Below are positions 1-8,947 of a DNA stretch of 64,000 nucleotides, one piece after another. Source of the DNA: Streptomyces hundungensis. GTDB lineage: Bacteria > Actinomycetota > Actinomycetes > Streptomycetales > Streptomycetaceae. The stretch covers positions 124,001 through 188,000 of the forward strand of contig NZ_CP032698.1 of the NCBI RefSeq assembly GCF_003627815.1, given 5' to 3'. Both the position numbers and the translations under genes were made by a program. A model generated the notes under the pieces. That model was not told where the DNA came from. It did not search any database and was given only the letters and a program-made list of their open reading frames with translations. Positions within the stretch are counted from its first letter, which is position 1. Each line of letters opens with the position of its first letter.

Positions 1-78
1 GATGGGGCGGCCGGTGGTGCGGACCTCGCGGATCGCGCGCTCGCGGAGCTCGTCAGGGTATTTGCGAGGTGCTGCCAT
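1..78 (-). CDS. IS3-family transposase OrfA, N-terminal 26 residues
   Basis: The reading frame begins MAAPRKYPDELRERAIREV and runs out of the window. This K/R-Y-P-x-E-L/F-R start is the usual opening of the IS3 OrfA helix-turn-helix protein that recognises the element's ends. Only 26 codons are visible, so subgroup and integrity are unknown. It would be expressed with a downstream OrfB by frameshifting, as is known for the family. Confidence 0.65.
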   Translation of the reverse strand, partial: MAAPRKYPDELRERAIREVRTTGRPI

Positions 79-133
79 GGTGCTGGTGGATCTCCTTCGC
101 CAGGACCGTAACCCTGGCATCAGGGACTCCACA
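1..133 (-). mobile_element. IS3-family element, partial (runs off left edge)
   Basis: The first 133 bases look like one end of an IS3-family insertion sequence. On the minus strand the start of a transposase OrfA (1-78) is preceded by a segment ending in TGTGGAGTCCCTGATG (read from 133 inward). That is typical of IS3 terminal repeats, which begin with TG. The rest of the element, including OrfB, lies outside the window, so its completeness and target duplication cannot be judged. Confidence 0.6.
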
Positions 134-151
134 AATCTCAGCACAGCTCAG

Positions 152-1588
152 CTATGCCGGATCAGACGTGTGGTGGGGGTCGTCGTACAGTGGCCCGGCG
201 AAGGTGCGCAGCGCGCTGTGCAGGCGCTCGGCCGGCACGAAGGGGACGTGGTCGGCGCAGTACACCCGATAGCTGCCGTCGTCCTGTTTTTTGATGTCGT
301 GCTTGGTCAGCCATGCGGGGCTGGGTTCGCTGCCCTTTTTGAACCAGACCCGGACGTCCGTGTGCGGTTCCGACGCGTGGGTCGAGCTGCCGAGCCCGAT
401 GCGGTCAACCGCACGCCATCCGATGGTGAAGGACTGTTTCTTCCCCGAGTCGTGGCGCGTCACCGAGAATCCGTCGGGGCTCACGACGACGATGTCGGAC
501 TGAAATCTTCGCCCCTCGTACACGGCTTTCAGCAGCATGATGCCTGCCGCGACGACGTACGCGATGGAACCGGCCAGGATGTGGCTGCCGAACGGGTCAT
601 CGAACTTGAACAGGGCCGGTCCCTTGTCCGAGACCCCGACCCCCACAGCTATCAGTAGCCCCGTTCCGAGGCTTGGCAAGATGCGCCGCTGCACCCACTG
701 GGCGATCATTTTCTCCTGCCCGATGGTGAGTGTGGTCTGCGCCTGTCTCGCGTCGGCTTTGTGCTGCTGCGGCTCCTTCAGGACGGCCGGGGCAGCGGAC
801 AGGAGGGCGAGCGCCTCGGCGGGTGTCGGCCGACGGGCGGGCTCACGCTGCAGCAGAGCAGCGAGAAGGGGCGCAAGACGATCGGCGCGCTGTGCGATCC
901 GCGGCGTCTCCTCCAGAGCCGCGAACGGGTTCTCCCTGGGGAACGGCAGCCCGCCCTCGACAGCCTCGTACAGCGTCACGCCGAGCGAGTACAGATCCGA
1001 CGGGCCGCTCGCCGGGGCGCCCTGCCACCGCTCGGGGGCGGTGTATCCGGGCGTTCCGATGACGAGGTTGGTCGCGGTCAACCGTGTGTCAGTGTGGTCC
1101 ACCGCGATGCCGAAGTCCGTGAGCAGGACGTCACCGTGGGGTGTGAGCATGACGTTCGCGGGCTTCACATCACGGTGGATAATGCCCGCAGCGTGCGCGA
1201 ACTGCAGGGCCCGCAGAAGGGCCTGTGCGATGGCGCTTGCCCTGGCCTCGCTGAGCGGACCGTTCGCCTTGATCTCGTCGGCGAGGGAGTGCCCCTCCAC
1301 CAACTGCATGACGATCCAGGGCGCGCCGTTGACCTCGACGACGTCGTGCACGGTGACGATGTTGGGATGGTCGCGCAGCTTGGCGGCATGACGGGCTTCC
1401 CGTGCGGCCCGCACGAGAAGCTCTCCCCGTTGCTCCGGCAGCACGTGCCCGAGCCGGACCTCTTTGACCGCCACCTGCACGCCGAGCACCATGTCCTCGG
1501 CAGACCACACCTGGCCGAACCCGCCAGACCCTAAATGCCGACTCAACTTGTACCGGCCGTGGACTAGTTGCCCGACTACTGCGTCCAT
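152..1588 (-). CDS. Membrane-linked serine/threonine protein kinase
   Basis: A eukaryotic-type protein kinase of 478 residues. The glycine loop GSGGFGQVW is near residue 20, the ATP lysine in VAVKE near 42, the catalytic loop HRDVKPANV near 140, and the DFG motif about 20 residues later. After the kinase domain come two hydrophobic stretches that look like membrane segments, then a C-terminal region of about 100 residues that I do not recognise. The longest frame starts further upstream, but ATG at 1588 is chosen because a purine-rich GGAGGGGGAGCGGGGG run precedes it and the kinase homology starts at once. The substrate is not visible from the sequence, and no partner gene is coupled to it. 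Confidence 0.85.
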   Translation of the reverse strand: MDAVVGQLVHGRYKLSRHLGSGGFGQVWSAEDMVLGVQVAVKEVRLGHVLPEQRGELLVRAAREARHAAKLRDHPNIVTVHDVVEVNGAPWIVMQLVEGHSLADEIKANGPLSEARASAIAQALLRALQFAHAAGIIHRDVKPANVMLTPHGDVLLTDFGIAVDHTDTRLTATNLVIGTPGYTAPERWQGAPASGPSDLYSLGVTLYEAVEGGLPFPRENPFAALEETPRIAQRADRLAPLLAALLQREPARRPTPAEALALLSAAPAVLKEPQQHKADARQAQTTLTIGQEKMIAQWVQRRILPSLGTGLLIAVGVGVSDKGPALFKFDDPFGSHILAGSIAYVVAAGIMLLKAVYEGRRFQSDIVVVSPDGFSVTRHDSGKKQSFTIGWRAVDRIGLGSSTHASEPHTDVRVWFKKGSEPSPAWLTKHDIKKQDDGSYRVYCADHVPFVPAERLHSALRTFAGPLYDDPHHTSDPA

Positions 1589-1798
1589 CCCCCGCTCCCC
1601 CTCCGCGCACGCGCACCCGATGCAGCTGTCGCCGGCCCATCGTGGACCGACTAGGGGATGGTGTACCCGCAATCAGCGGTTGCCAGAGGTCTGGCTGGCT
1701 ACTCACAAGACGTCGAAGAGTCTGTACGCCGCCCCTGGTAGTCGACGTCAAACGCCACCGCGTGCGGTCGCACGCGAGCAGCGGGTTGCCGGTGGTGG

Positions 1799-2080
1799 TC
1801 AGCGAGCTGGCCGTCGCGGTCGTCGGCGGGGGTGCCGGTTCGAGCACCCCCGCTGGCTGGCGCGCTCGCGCAGCTGCTTCACGCGCCGGCGCTGGTGCTC
1901 GGGGCTGAACGCGTTGACGTACTGCCCGCGCGGCCCCGTCAGCAGCCCTTCGGCGATCAGCTGGCGTACGGCGGCCGCGGCCTCCTTGCCGCCGATGTCG
2001 AACCGCTGGCTGATGTCGTAGCGGGTCATGAACCGTTCGCCGGGCTCGTAGCCGCGGTGGATCGCGGTGCGCACCCCCAT
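1799..2080 (-). CDS. Small GntR-like winged-helix protein
   Basis: A 93-residue protein beginning MGVRTAIHRGYEPGERF. The core (MTRYDISQRFDIGG followed by AAAAVRQLIAEGLL) fits a winged-helix DNA-binding domain of the GntR type. The helix-turn-helix would fall at about residues 20-45 and the wing near GPRGQYVNAF. No effector domain follows, unlike full GntR regulators of about 240 residues. It is either a minimal regulator or a truncated one. The start is uncertain: the frame stays open upstream for another 70 codons with atypical composition. It faces a frameshifted plus-strand gene. Confidence 0.5.
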   Translation of the reverse strand: MGVRTAIHRGYEPGERFMTRYDISQRFDIGGKEAAAAVRQLIAEGLLTGPRGQYVNAFSPEHQRRRVKQLRERASQRGCSNRHPRRRPRRPAR

Positions 2081-2183
2081 CGCCCGCACATCGGCCCCCA
2101 CGCCATCCGCCCCGCCACCCTCGCCAATCCGCCCGCCACCGCGCGCGGCGCCGACCGCCACCCCCACGTCTGAGGAGAGCCTC

Positions 2184-2667
2184 GTGCTGGACCGCTTCAC
2201 CCAGTTCTGCGTCCAGGCCCTGCCTCCCAGCGGCCCGGACATCACCGCCGTCGAACCTTGGCAGGGCGACGACGCCCCGGCGTACGGCATCGCCGTTACC
2301 TTCTCGTCCGGCAGCCGGCTCTGGCTTCAGATCACCGGAGGCCTGGCACCAGGAGCCCAGGCGCGCGAGCCCAGCACACCCGCGAGCGCCCCCGTGCCTG
2401 TGCCGCTGCCCGCCCTGTTCGACGAAACGGGCACGGTCAGCCCGCTGCGAGCCGAGGCCTACCTCACCGCCGCGCTCACCCACACCGACAACACCGAGAT
2501 CGCCCGGGCCTACGGCTACAGCAACCGCCCCGGCCAGACCGCCCAGCACCCCAGGTCTCGGCGTCATCTTCCACAACGGAACACGCCTGTACCTGCCGTT
2601 CGTCCACACCGCCAAGGCCGGACAGGACCGCGGCCGTAGCCCCTTCCGCCTACAAAGCAACTTCTGA
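2184..2667 (+). pseudogene. Frameshifted conserved hypothetical gene
   Basis: A GTG start at 2184 sits behind a good ribosome site (GAGGAGAG at 2172-2179). The frame reads VLDRFTQFCVQALPPSG and stays coherent to about 2550. It then switches to another frame that reads GLGVIFHNGTRLYLPFVHT and stops at 2667. The switch lies in the CCCC run near 2550, so a single-base indel explains it. I recall similar proteins as short hypotheticals in Streptomyces accessory DNA and cannot assign a role. A sequencing error is possible. Confidence 0.55.
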
Positions 2668-2783
2668 CCTGTCACCTCGCGCCCTGATTCCCATGTCTGC
2701 CGCCAGAGGCACTCGCGACCTCATGGTTTGTTGCCTGGCTGGGTCGTAGCCCGGGCGCAGTATGCGGTCCCGGAGGCCGCTAG

Positions 2784-4137
2784 TACCGCAATCACAGTTA
2801 TGGGGTGTGTCCGCGTTGTTTGTAGTGGCTGTCGCGGGCACGTGTCTGGCTGAGTCTTCGCCAGTGTGACCAGTGCAGATGGTGGTGGATGGTGAGGTGG
2901 GCGGGGTGGAGAAGGTGGCCGATGAGGCGGCGTATCTCCGCTACGGACAGCGGTATCAGGCCACCGCTGTTTCCCCTTTTGAGAGTTCGCAGGCGCGGAC
3001 GGCGGTGAGGGCCGCGAGGGCGGCCATGGCCAGGGTGATGTGCCGGTACCAGGCGTGGTAGAGACGGACTTGGTAGTGGTCCAGGCCGCACTCGCCCTTC
3101 GCGGTCTGGAAGCATTCTTCGACTGCCCAGCGGGCGCCGGCCACCCTGACCAGGTCTTTCAGCCGGGTAGCGACGGGGCCGTAGCAGACGTAGTAGGCGA
3201 GGTCCGTGGGGTCTTTGAGGCTCCGGCGGGCCAGGACCCAGTGGCCGTGGCCGTTCTCCCACCAGATCCGGATCGGGATCCGCGCCCACTGGTACATGCG
3301 CTCGCCATGGGATCCCTTCCCGGCGGACAGGCGCTTCCACGCCTGCGGCGCGAGACCGGTGACGAGGTCGTCGACACGGCGTTCACCCATGCCGCGGGTG
3401 ATGACGGTGTCGCTGGTCTTCACGCACATCACATGGCTGATGGCCCGCTGTTCCATCCAGCACCTGAGGGATTTCGACTGTCCGTAGGCCTCGTCCGCGG
3501 TGACCCACGCGAACGGGACGCCGGCCTCCACCGCACGAAGGAGCATGGCCTTGAAGTGCTCCGTCTTCGTCGCGAACAACACCTCGTCCGGAATCCCCGC
3601 GTCCCGGCACCGCTCACGGTCGTCCGTCCACGAGGCGGGCACATACAGCTCCCGGTCGATCAGAGCCCGGCCTTTCGGCGAGGCGTAGGCCAGAAAGGTG
3701 CCGACCTGGCAATTTTCCGTACGTCCAGCCGTTCCGGAATACTGCCGCTGGACGCCGGCCGAGCGCACACCCTTCTTCAGGAAGCCAGTGTCGTCCCCGA
3801 TCAGGACGCCGTCCTTGTCACCGATCGTCTCCACAACGTAGTCCCGCACATCGTCACGGACTGCGTCCGCGTCCCAGTCCGCCTCGCCCAACAGCCGCTG
3901 CATCCCGATCGGCAGCCGGTCACCAGCCCGTTCCGCCAGAGTCCAGCCGTTCTTCCGCTCCAATGGAGCGATCAGGCCTCGCATATACGCAAGCGCCCGC
4001 GCACGAGGCTCCGACCTCACGAAACGCGACGCGAACCTGGCATGTAAACCCGCCAGCACCCCGTCCCACTGCCCAACCAACCCCACCCCGAGCTCAGCCA
4101 TACACCAACTCAACCACACACAAGTGTGATTGCAGTA
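2784..4137 (-). mobile_element. Complete IS701-family insertion sequence
   Basis: The 1354-bp element is bounded by imperfect inverted repeats of the form TACNGCAATCACANTT, at 2784 inward and at 4137 inward on the other strand. Both sides carry CTAG (2780-2783 and 4138-4141), which matches the 4-bp target duplication known for IS701 elements. One intact transposase gene fills it on the minus strand. The matching direct repeats and open reading frame suggest a recent insertion that may still be mobile. Confidence 0.9.
2956..4101 (-). CDS. IS701-family DDE transposase
   Basis: A 381-residue transposase catalysing cut-and-paste movement of the surrounding element. Visible features are the IGDDTGFLKKG segment containing the first catalytic Asp, WVTADEAYGQSKSLR containing the second, and WAVEECFQTAKGECGLDHYQVR containing the catalytic Glu. 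All three match the DDE_5-type nuclease core of IS701 proteins, and the length is normal for the family. ATG at 4101 (MAELGVGLVGQ) is preferred; an in-frame ATG six codons upstream at 4119 is also possible. Confidence 0.9.
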   Translation of the reverse strand: MAELGVGLVGQWDGVLAGLHARFASRFVRSEPRARALAYMRGLIAPLERKNGWTLAERAGDRLPIGMQRLLGEADWDADAVRDDVRDYVVETIGDKDGVLIGDDTGFLKKGVRSAGVQRQYSGTAGRTENCQVGTFLAYASPKGRALIDRELYVPASWTDDRERCRDAGIPDEVLFATKTEHFKAMLLRAVEAGVPFAWVTADEAYGQSKSLRCWMEQRAISHVMCVKTSDTVITRGMGERRVDDLVTGLAPQAWKRLSAGKGSHGERMYQWARIPIRIWWENGHGHWVLARRSLKDPTDLAYYVCYGPVATRLKDLVRVAGARWAVEECFQTAKGECGLDHYQVRLYHAWYRHITLAMAALAALTAVRACELSKGETAVA

Positions 4138-4141
4138 CTAG

Positions 4142-4585
4142 TGGTTCAAGTGATCGCCACCCACCGAGAGTTGGGGGGCGCACTGCATCCTGTGGAATGG
4201 GAAGCGCGCGGCGCCGAGGACTCCCCGGAGCCCGCACGTCGTCACCTGCCATGACTTCGGGCACAGGGAAGGATTGCGCGGCGAGTAGTCAGGAAGGCCA
4301 GTTCCCGCCACGTTTCAGCACGGGGTCTGCTGCGTGGAGCCTCAGAAGGAGAGTTCCGGATCCTGGTGGGGAGCGCGTCCCGGCGCTTAACGCATGTGCG
4401 GCGGAGCAGGGCCACCGTCATGTGTCTCCCTCACGAAGACGGGGACCGGAAGGATTCCGGGCAGCTCCTGAGGCTGGCTGACCTCCTGTTACGAGACCCA
4501 ATGGGCCTGGAACGCACTGTTGCCCACCCTTCGGTGGGACGCTCACCATCAACCGGAGATCGGCCATTCGAGAAGGGGAGGCTCG
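4142..4585. other. Non-coding stretch before secreted nuclease-like gene
   Basis: I see no convincing gene here. Reading frames on both strands have compositions typical of shadows. The 3' end contains the ribosome site for the next gene, a GAGAAGGGGAGG run just before 4586. No clear hairpin or repeat stands out. Confidence 0.5.
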
Positions 4586-5896
4586 ATGCACTTACGCAGC
4601 AGAGTCGCAGGGGGCATGGCTGCCTTGGCGTTCATCGTGGGGATCATCTTCGCTCCATACGCTGGAGCTTCACCGGTTCAGCCTGGAGCCTGGACACAGA
4701 GGTACACCAGTTACACGCCCCTTGAGGTTCCAGAGATCGGCTCGTCGGCATACGCCTGGCAGAGGAAGGCAGCCACCATCGTTCCGGCGCAGGGCGCCCG
4801 GCCCCGGACCCTCGCTACGGACGCACAGGTGGCTGAAGAACAACGGAGGCTCGGGGAGCACGTCATATTCGACCCCGAAGCCCCCGAGGTGAAGGCATCC
4901 ACGCGGGCAATGGATGACGGAGACGCGGACCTGGAGGCCTGCAAAACGACTCCTGGGGCCGCGGACCCAGGAGGAAAATACGGGGACTCGTGGAACTGGT
5001 GCCATCGAATCTTTGGTACCGCCGTGTGGGGAGAAGGCGAAAAAATCGTTGGCACTGTCACATGGACAACGGTATCGACCGCCACAACCAACAATGGGAC
5101 GCGAAGCTTCAAGGTTAAGACGAAGCCCTACGACATCAAACCGAAAGGAAAGTACACCGGAAAATCGCACCTGTCCTCATATCTGAGGGTCGACTCTGGC
5201 GAAATTCCCTGCACGATCAACGACAGCCAAAACCCGGCCACGCTTACCCTCGATGAGTGGGAAGTCCCGCGAGCGTACGGCATCTACACCGTTACATGCC
5301 CAACTGGGGGTCATGAGCTTGTCGATGACCGGCAGATGGCGAACTTCTCCATCGCCCAGATCGTCCCTGACGGGCCGCTCGCGACCTGGGGGTGGCTCTT
5401 CTATAACGTCGCACGGACGGACTCTGCGTCCTATCTCTCCACCAAACAGGGGTCAAGTTTCCCGCTCGTGGCAATGGTCATCGCGCAGCGCACGACAGGC
5501 ACGTCATACAATGGCGTGTCACAGCACATCAAGGAATTCTATCAACAGAATCCGCAAGGGGACGGTAACTACTACGACCTGGTAGCCCGCCCTGATGCCG
5601 CTTTCCCTCTCATGCGCAACTACGCGAAGTGGGGCGACGACGAGTCCGCACAAGTTGAGCGCGACAACACCAACGCGAAGAACCGAGAATGCGCCGCCCT
5701 GCCTCCGCATCAACCGGATGAGCAGTGCGACGAGTACCCGTTCAACTCCACCATCAACGGCGGAGGCAGCGGGAAAGCCTTTTCCGTGAAGTACATCAAC
5801 GGTACAGAAAACTCAAAAGGGGGGTTTTTCCTGGCCGACGCCTATAGCAAGCTCCGTATATTGCACCTCGACAGCTTCTGGGTCAAGGCAGACTGA
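4586..5896 (+). CDS. Secreted protein with C-terminal NucA/NucB-type nuclease motif
   Basis: A 436-residue protein with a Sec signal peptide: basic start MHLRSR, hydrophobic core to about residue 26, and an Ala-x-Ala-like site near 28. The middle (about 115-345) is a long domain with paired cysteines that I do not recognise. Near the C-terminus, residues 381-386 read CDEYPF, followed by NSTINGGG. This matches the Asp-Glu-containing signature of NucA/NucB-type sporulation nucleases (DNase_NucA_NucB), so extracellular nuclease activity is likely. The start at 4586 has a strong ribosome site and gives a correct signal peptide. Codon use is less GC-extreme than in neighbouring genes, which suggests transfer. 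No immunity gene is visible next to it. Confidence 0.7.
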   Translation: MHLRSRVAGGMAALAFIVGIIFAPYAGASPVQPGAWTQRYTSYTPLEVPEIGSSAYAWQRKAATIVPAQGARPRTLATDAQVAEEQRRLGEHVIFDPEAPEVKASTRAMDDGDADLEACKTTPGAADPGGKYGDSWNWCHRIFGTAVWGEGEKIVGTVTWTTVSTATTNNGTRSFKVKTKPYDIKPKGKYTGKSHLSSYLRVDSGEIPCTINDSQNPATLTLDEWEVPRAYGIYTVTCPTGGHELVDDRQMANFSIAQIVPDGPLATWGWLFYNVARTDSASYLSTKQGSSFPLVAMVIAQRTTGTSYNGVSQHIKEFYQQNPQGDGNYYDLVARPDAAFPLMRNYAKWGDDESAQVERDNTNAKNRECAALPPHQPDEQCDEYPFNSTINGGGSGKAFSVKYINGTENSKGGFFLADAYSKLRILHLDSFWVKAD

Positions 5897-5995
5897 GACT
5901 GCCTGATCAGCTCGCCCACACACTCTGTACCGCCCTGGCCTTCTCAGCGTCGGCGCAGGCGCAGGCAAGCGGCCAGCTCCGTCGACAGCATCAAG

Positions 5996-6262
5996 TCACC
6001 TGAGGGCGCGGAGAACGGTAACTACCTTGCCGAGGATGTCCGCCTCGTCGGCGCGCAGGGGTTCGAACTCGGTGCTGTGCGGGACGAGCCAGGCGTGGCC
6101 GGCAGCGTCGCGTTGGAATCGCTTCACCGTGGCTTCACCGTCGAGAAGGGCGGCGACGATGTTGCCGGGCAGGGCCGTCTGTTGGCGGCGGACGACGACT
6201 GTGTCGCCGTCGCAGATGGCTGCTTTCACCATGCTCTGGCCGACCACCTGAAACCGACGAGT
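5996..6262 (-). pseudogene. Truncated lexA-like fragment (peptidase half only)
   Basis: The fragment reads [20 protein letters not shown] and ends in [13 protein letters not shown]. This matches the C-terminal autoproteolytic domain of LexA: the catalytic Ser in VGQSM and the catalytic Lys in EATVKRF are both present. The N-terminal DNA-binding domain and the Ala-Gly cleavage site are missing, and an in-frame stop lies just upstream at 6263-6265. It cannot act as an SOS repressor. It is probably a remnant left by rearrangement next to the IS5-family element, although a GTG at 6247 could still express about 83 residues. Confidence 0.7.
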
Positions 6263-6495
6263 TTACCGATTCTCGGAGGAGCTTGGCTGGGAACCGGTGG
6301 GGATTTTCCCCCTTCTCGCTGAGTCTGCTGTGGGTTCGCCCCTCGATGGCGTCGGGGTACGCCTCCGGCCTCGGGAACATCGGTGATCTCGCGGTCTAGT
6401 GATCTGAGTCAGAGATGACTGCTCGCTGTTCTGGTCGAGGCCGTGGGTCTGCTCATGCAGTCGTCGGCTCGCAGTTTCGAATGCCTCGGCTCGCT

Positions 6496-7388
6496 CACTG
6501 AGCGTTTTCAGCGTTGCCTCTCCAGGGTGAGGACGGCTTTGGTGATGACGGTCATGCGGTTGGGGCTGATGCGGGATCTGCGGAAGATCTGCCAGGACTT
6601 CAGCCGTGCCATGCCGCGTTCGACTGGTGCTCGCGCCGCGGCCAGGGCCCGGTTGACGGTGCGCTGGGTGAGTGTGAGTTCACCGCCTGGTGGCCGTTTG
6701 AGTCCTGTGGTGACCCAGGGGCCGGCGCCCTGATAGGCGCGGTCGGCGATGATCGGGAGGCCCTGACGTTCGCAGATCCGGATGATGCGGTGGGTGCGGG
6801 CGGCGGTCAGGTCGTGGGTGCGGCCCGGCAGCGCGGGCGAGATCCACAGCACCTCGCCGGCGGGGTCGGTGACGACCTGGACGTTCACGCCGTGCCGGCG
6901 GTGCTTGGCCGAGTAGTCGGCCCGGCTGTCGCCGACGCGGTCGCACTCGACAAGGGTCCCGTCCAGCAGGATGAACTCCGGATCATGCTCGCGCAGCGTT
7001 CTGAGCAGGCCCGGGGCCCGTTCTGCGAGCAGGGCGGTCACGGCGGCGACATACGCGTGGGCGGTGCCGACCGATATCCCGAAGCCGGACGCGAGCCGGG
7101 TAAGGGTGTCGTGGTGGCGCAGGTACACCAGAGCGACGAGCGCCCGCTGGTGCGGCGGGAGTTTGCAGCGCCGGTCACCCTCGCGGGTGACGATGAGCAT
7201 CGTGACCCACTCGACGAGGGCATGCGGGAGGTCGAGTGCGGCAGGATAGGGAACCAACAGGGCTCCTGTGCCGATGGGTTGGGACTTCGAACACCTCCCC
7301 CAACGGCACGGGGGCCTTGTGCGTTGTGGCCCTCACCTCGACCTCATCGGCGTCACCCGATCAGTGGCCACGCTGAAAACGCTCACTG
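6496..7388 (-). mobile_element. IS5-family insertion sequence
   Basis: Inverted repeats containing TGAGCGTTTTCAGCG lie at about 6499 reading inward and about 7386 reading inward on the other strand, and both begin CA(C/G)TGAGCG. They bracket one transposase gene. I could not settle a target duplication, so the exact ends are approximate. Degenerate sequence resembling its 6496 end recurs near 24775. Confidence 0.75.
6508..7257 (-). CDS. IS5-family transposase (DDE_Tnp_4 type)
   Basis: A 249-residue transposase. The N-terminus holds a helix-turn-helix ([21 protein letters not shown]). The catalytic core has [14 protein letters not shown] (first Asp), [13 protein letters not shown] (second Asp) and [16 protein letters not shown] (Glu), all in the right order and spacing. 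TTG at 7257 is taken as the start, though an internal start is possible. It would move its own element; no frameshift is seen. Confidence 0.85.
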   Translation of the reverse strand: MVPYPAALDLPHALVEWVTMLIVTREGDRRCKLPPHQRALVALVYLRHHDTLTRLASGFGISVGTAHAYVAAVTALLAERAPGLLRTLREHDPEFILLDGTLVECDRVGDSRADYSAKHRRHGVNVQVVTDPAGEVLWISPALPGRTHDLTAARTHRIIRICERQGLPIIADRAYQGAGPWVTTGLKRPPGGELTLTQRTVNRALAAARAPVERGMARLKSWQIFRRSRISPNRMTVITKAVLTLERQR

Positions 7389-7784
7389 ATCAACGCGAGA
7401 GCCCACAGCGTCCTTCGCAACCGTTCGATCCGCGATTCGTTGGCTGGGTGTGCCTGCCGTTCCTTTCGTTCCCGTCACCGGTCCGCGTGGGCTTCCGCTC
7501 CTCGGCAGTCTGCCCATGTTCGGACGGGATCCATTGGCCTTTCTCGTCCGTCTACGCGACGACTTCGGGGACGTGGTGACCTGGTCTCTCGGATCCATGC
7601 GGATGATTCTGCTCTCCCATCCCGAGCACATCGCCGAACTGCTCGCCAGCGACGAGACACGCTACCGGCCGATCGACGTCAGCTGGGTGTTCAAGCAACT
7701 CGTAGGGGACAGCGTCGTCCGTAGCCAGGGTGCCGACTGGCGTCGCAAGCGGAGCCTTGTTCAGCCGACCGTCCGTCCTCGTTA

Positions 7785-8947
7785 CTGAGGTTGAACTCGT
7801 GGTGTCGTAGGGGCTGACTACTTGTCGCCCGTGCGGTATCACCGGGGCATGCGGTATCCACAAGGGGGCGGGCTGACGGCCGAACGGCAGCAGTTTCGCG
7901 AGGAGTTACGGCTCAAGGCGGCCGAGAGGTTCGCGCAGGGCGAGGCGAGCTCGGTGATCGCCAAGGACCTGAGGGTCAGCGTCCGCTCGGTGCAGCGATG
8001 GCGACAGCTGTGGGACGAGGGCGGTCCGCGGGCTCTGCGGTCACAGGGGCCGGCTTCACTGCCGAGGCTGAGTGAGAAGCAGTTCGCCCAGTTGGAGGCG
8101 GAGCTGGCCAAGGGGCCGGCCGCGCACGGCTGGGAGGATCAACGCTGGACTCTGAGCCGTGTGAAGACGGTGATCGGCAGGCGCTTCCACCTGACCTACA
8201 CCGTCCAGGGCGTGCGCAAGCTGCTGGTGCGCAACGGCTGGTCCTGCCAGGTGCCGGCCCGCCGGGCGATTGAGCGGGACGACGAGGCGGTGGCCGGGTG
8301 GGTCAAGGAGGTGTGGCCCTGCGCGGAAGACTCGCGGCGGCCCGTGGAGCCTGGCTCGTCTTCGAGGACGAGGCCGGTTTCTCCATGACGCCGCCGCAGG
8401 CCAGGACCTGGTCGCAGCGCGGCCGGACTCCGGTGGTGCGGGTGCGGGGCCGATCCCGCAGACGGATATCCATCGCGGCGCTGACCTGCTACAAACCCGG
8501 ACACCGGTCCCGGCTGATCTACCGGCCGCGCCGGGACGACGGCCGACGCGACGGACGCAAGAGCTTCTCCTGGCGCGACTACCGCGACCTGCTCATCGCA
8601 GCCCACCAGCAGCTCGGCGGCCCGATCGTGCTCGTCTGGGACAACCTCAACGTCCACAAGGCCGCCGGACTGCGGGAGTTCGCCGAAGCCCGGGACTGGC
8701 TGACCATCTACTACCTGCCGCCCTACGCGCCCGATCTCAACCCTGTCGAAGGGATCTGGTCCCTTCTGCGGCGCGGCTGGCTCTCCAACGTCGCCTTCAG
8801 CACCCCCGAACACCTCGTCCAGCGCATCCGACGCGGCTTACGGCACATCCAGTACCGCAGCGAGCTCATCGACGGCTGCCTCGCCGAGACCGGCCTGAGC
8901 ATCAGACCCACCTGAGCAACGACACGACACCACGAGTTCAACCTCAG
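7785..8947 (+). mobile_element. IS630-family element inside P450 gene
   Basis: The 1163-bp element starts CTGAGGTTGAACTCGTGG and ends with the inverted copy. It is flanked on both sides by TA (7783-7784 and 8948-8949), the target duplication known for IS630/mariner elements. It carries one transposase whose two halves are in different frames. A related but diverged copy lies at 42614-43760. Confidence 0.85.
7849..8915 (+). CDS. IS630-family transposase, two frames (possible -1 frameshift)
   Basis: The first frame (7849-8388) starts MRYPQGGGLTAE. It holds the DNA-binding half, with a helix-turn-helix at IAKDLRVSVRSVQRW. The second frame (about 8335-8915) reads GAWLVFEDEAGFSMTPP, then LVWDNLNVHKAA and LPPYAPDLNPVEGIWS, the catalytic DDE core of IS630 enzymes. 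The switch is -1 and lies near 8330-8345. The other copy at 43 kb breaks at the same place, so programmed frameshifting is more likely than two independent mutations. I do not see a classic A-rich slippery heptamer. Confidence 0.75.
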
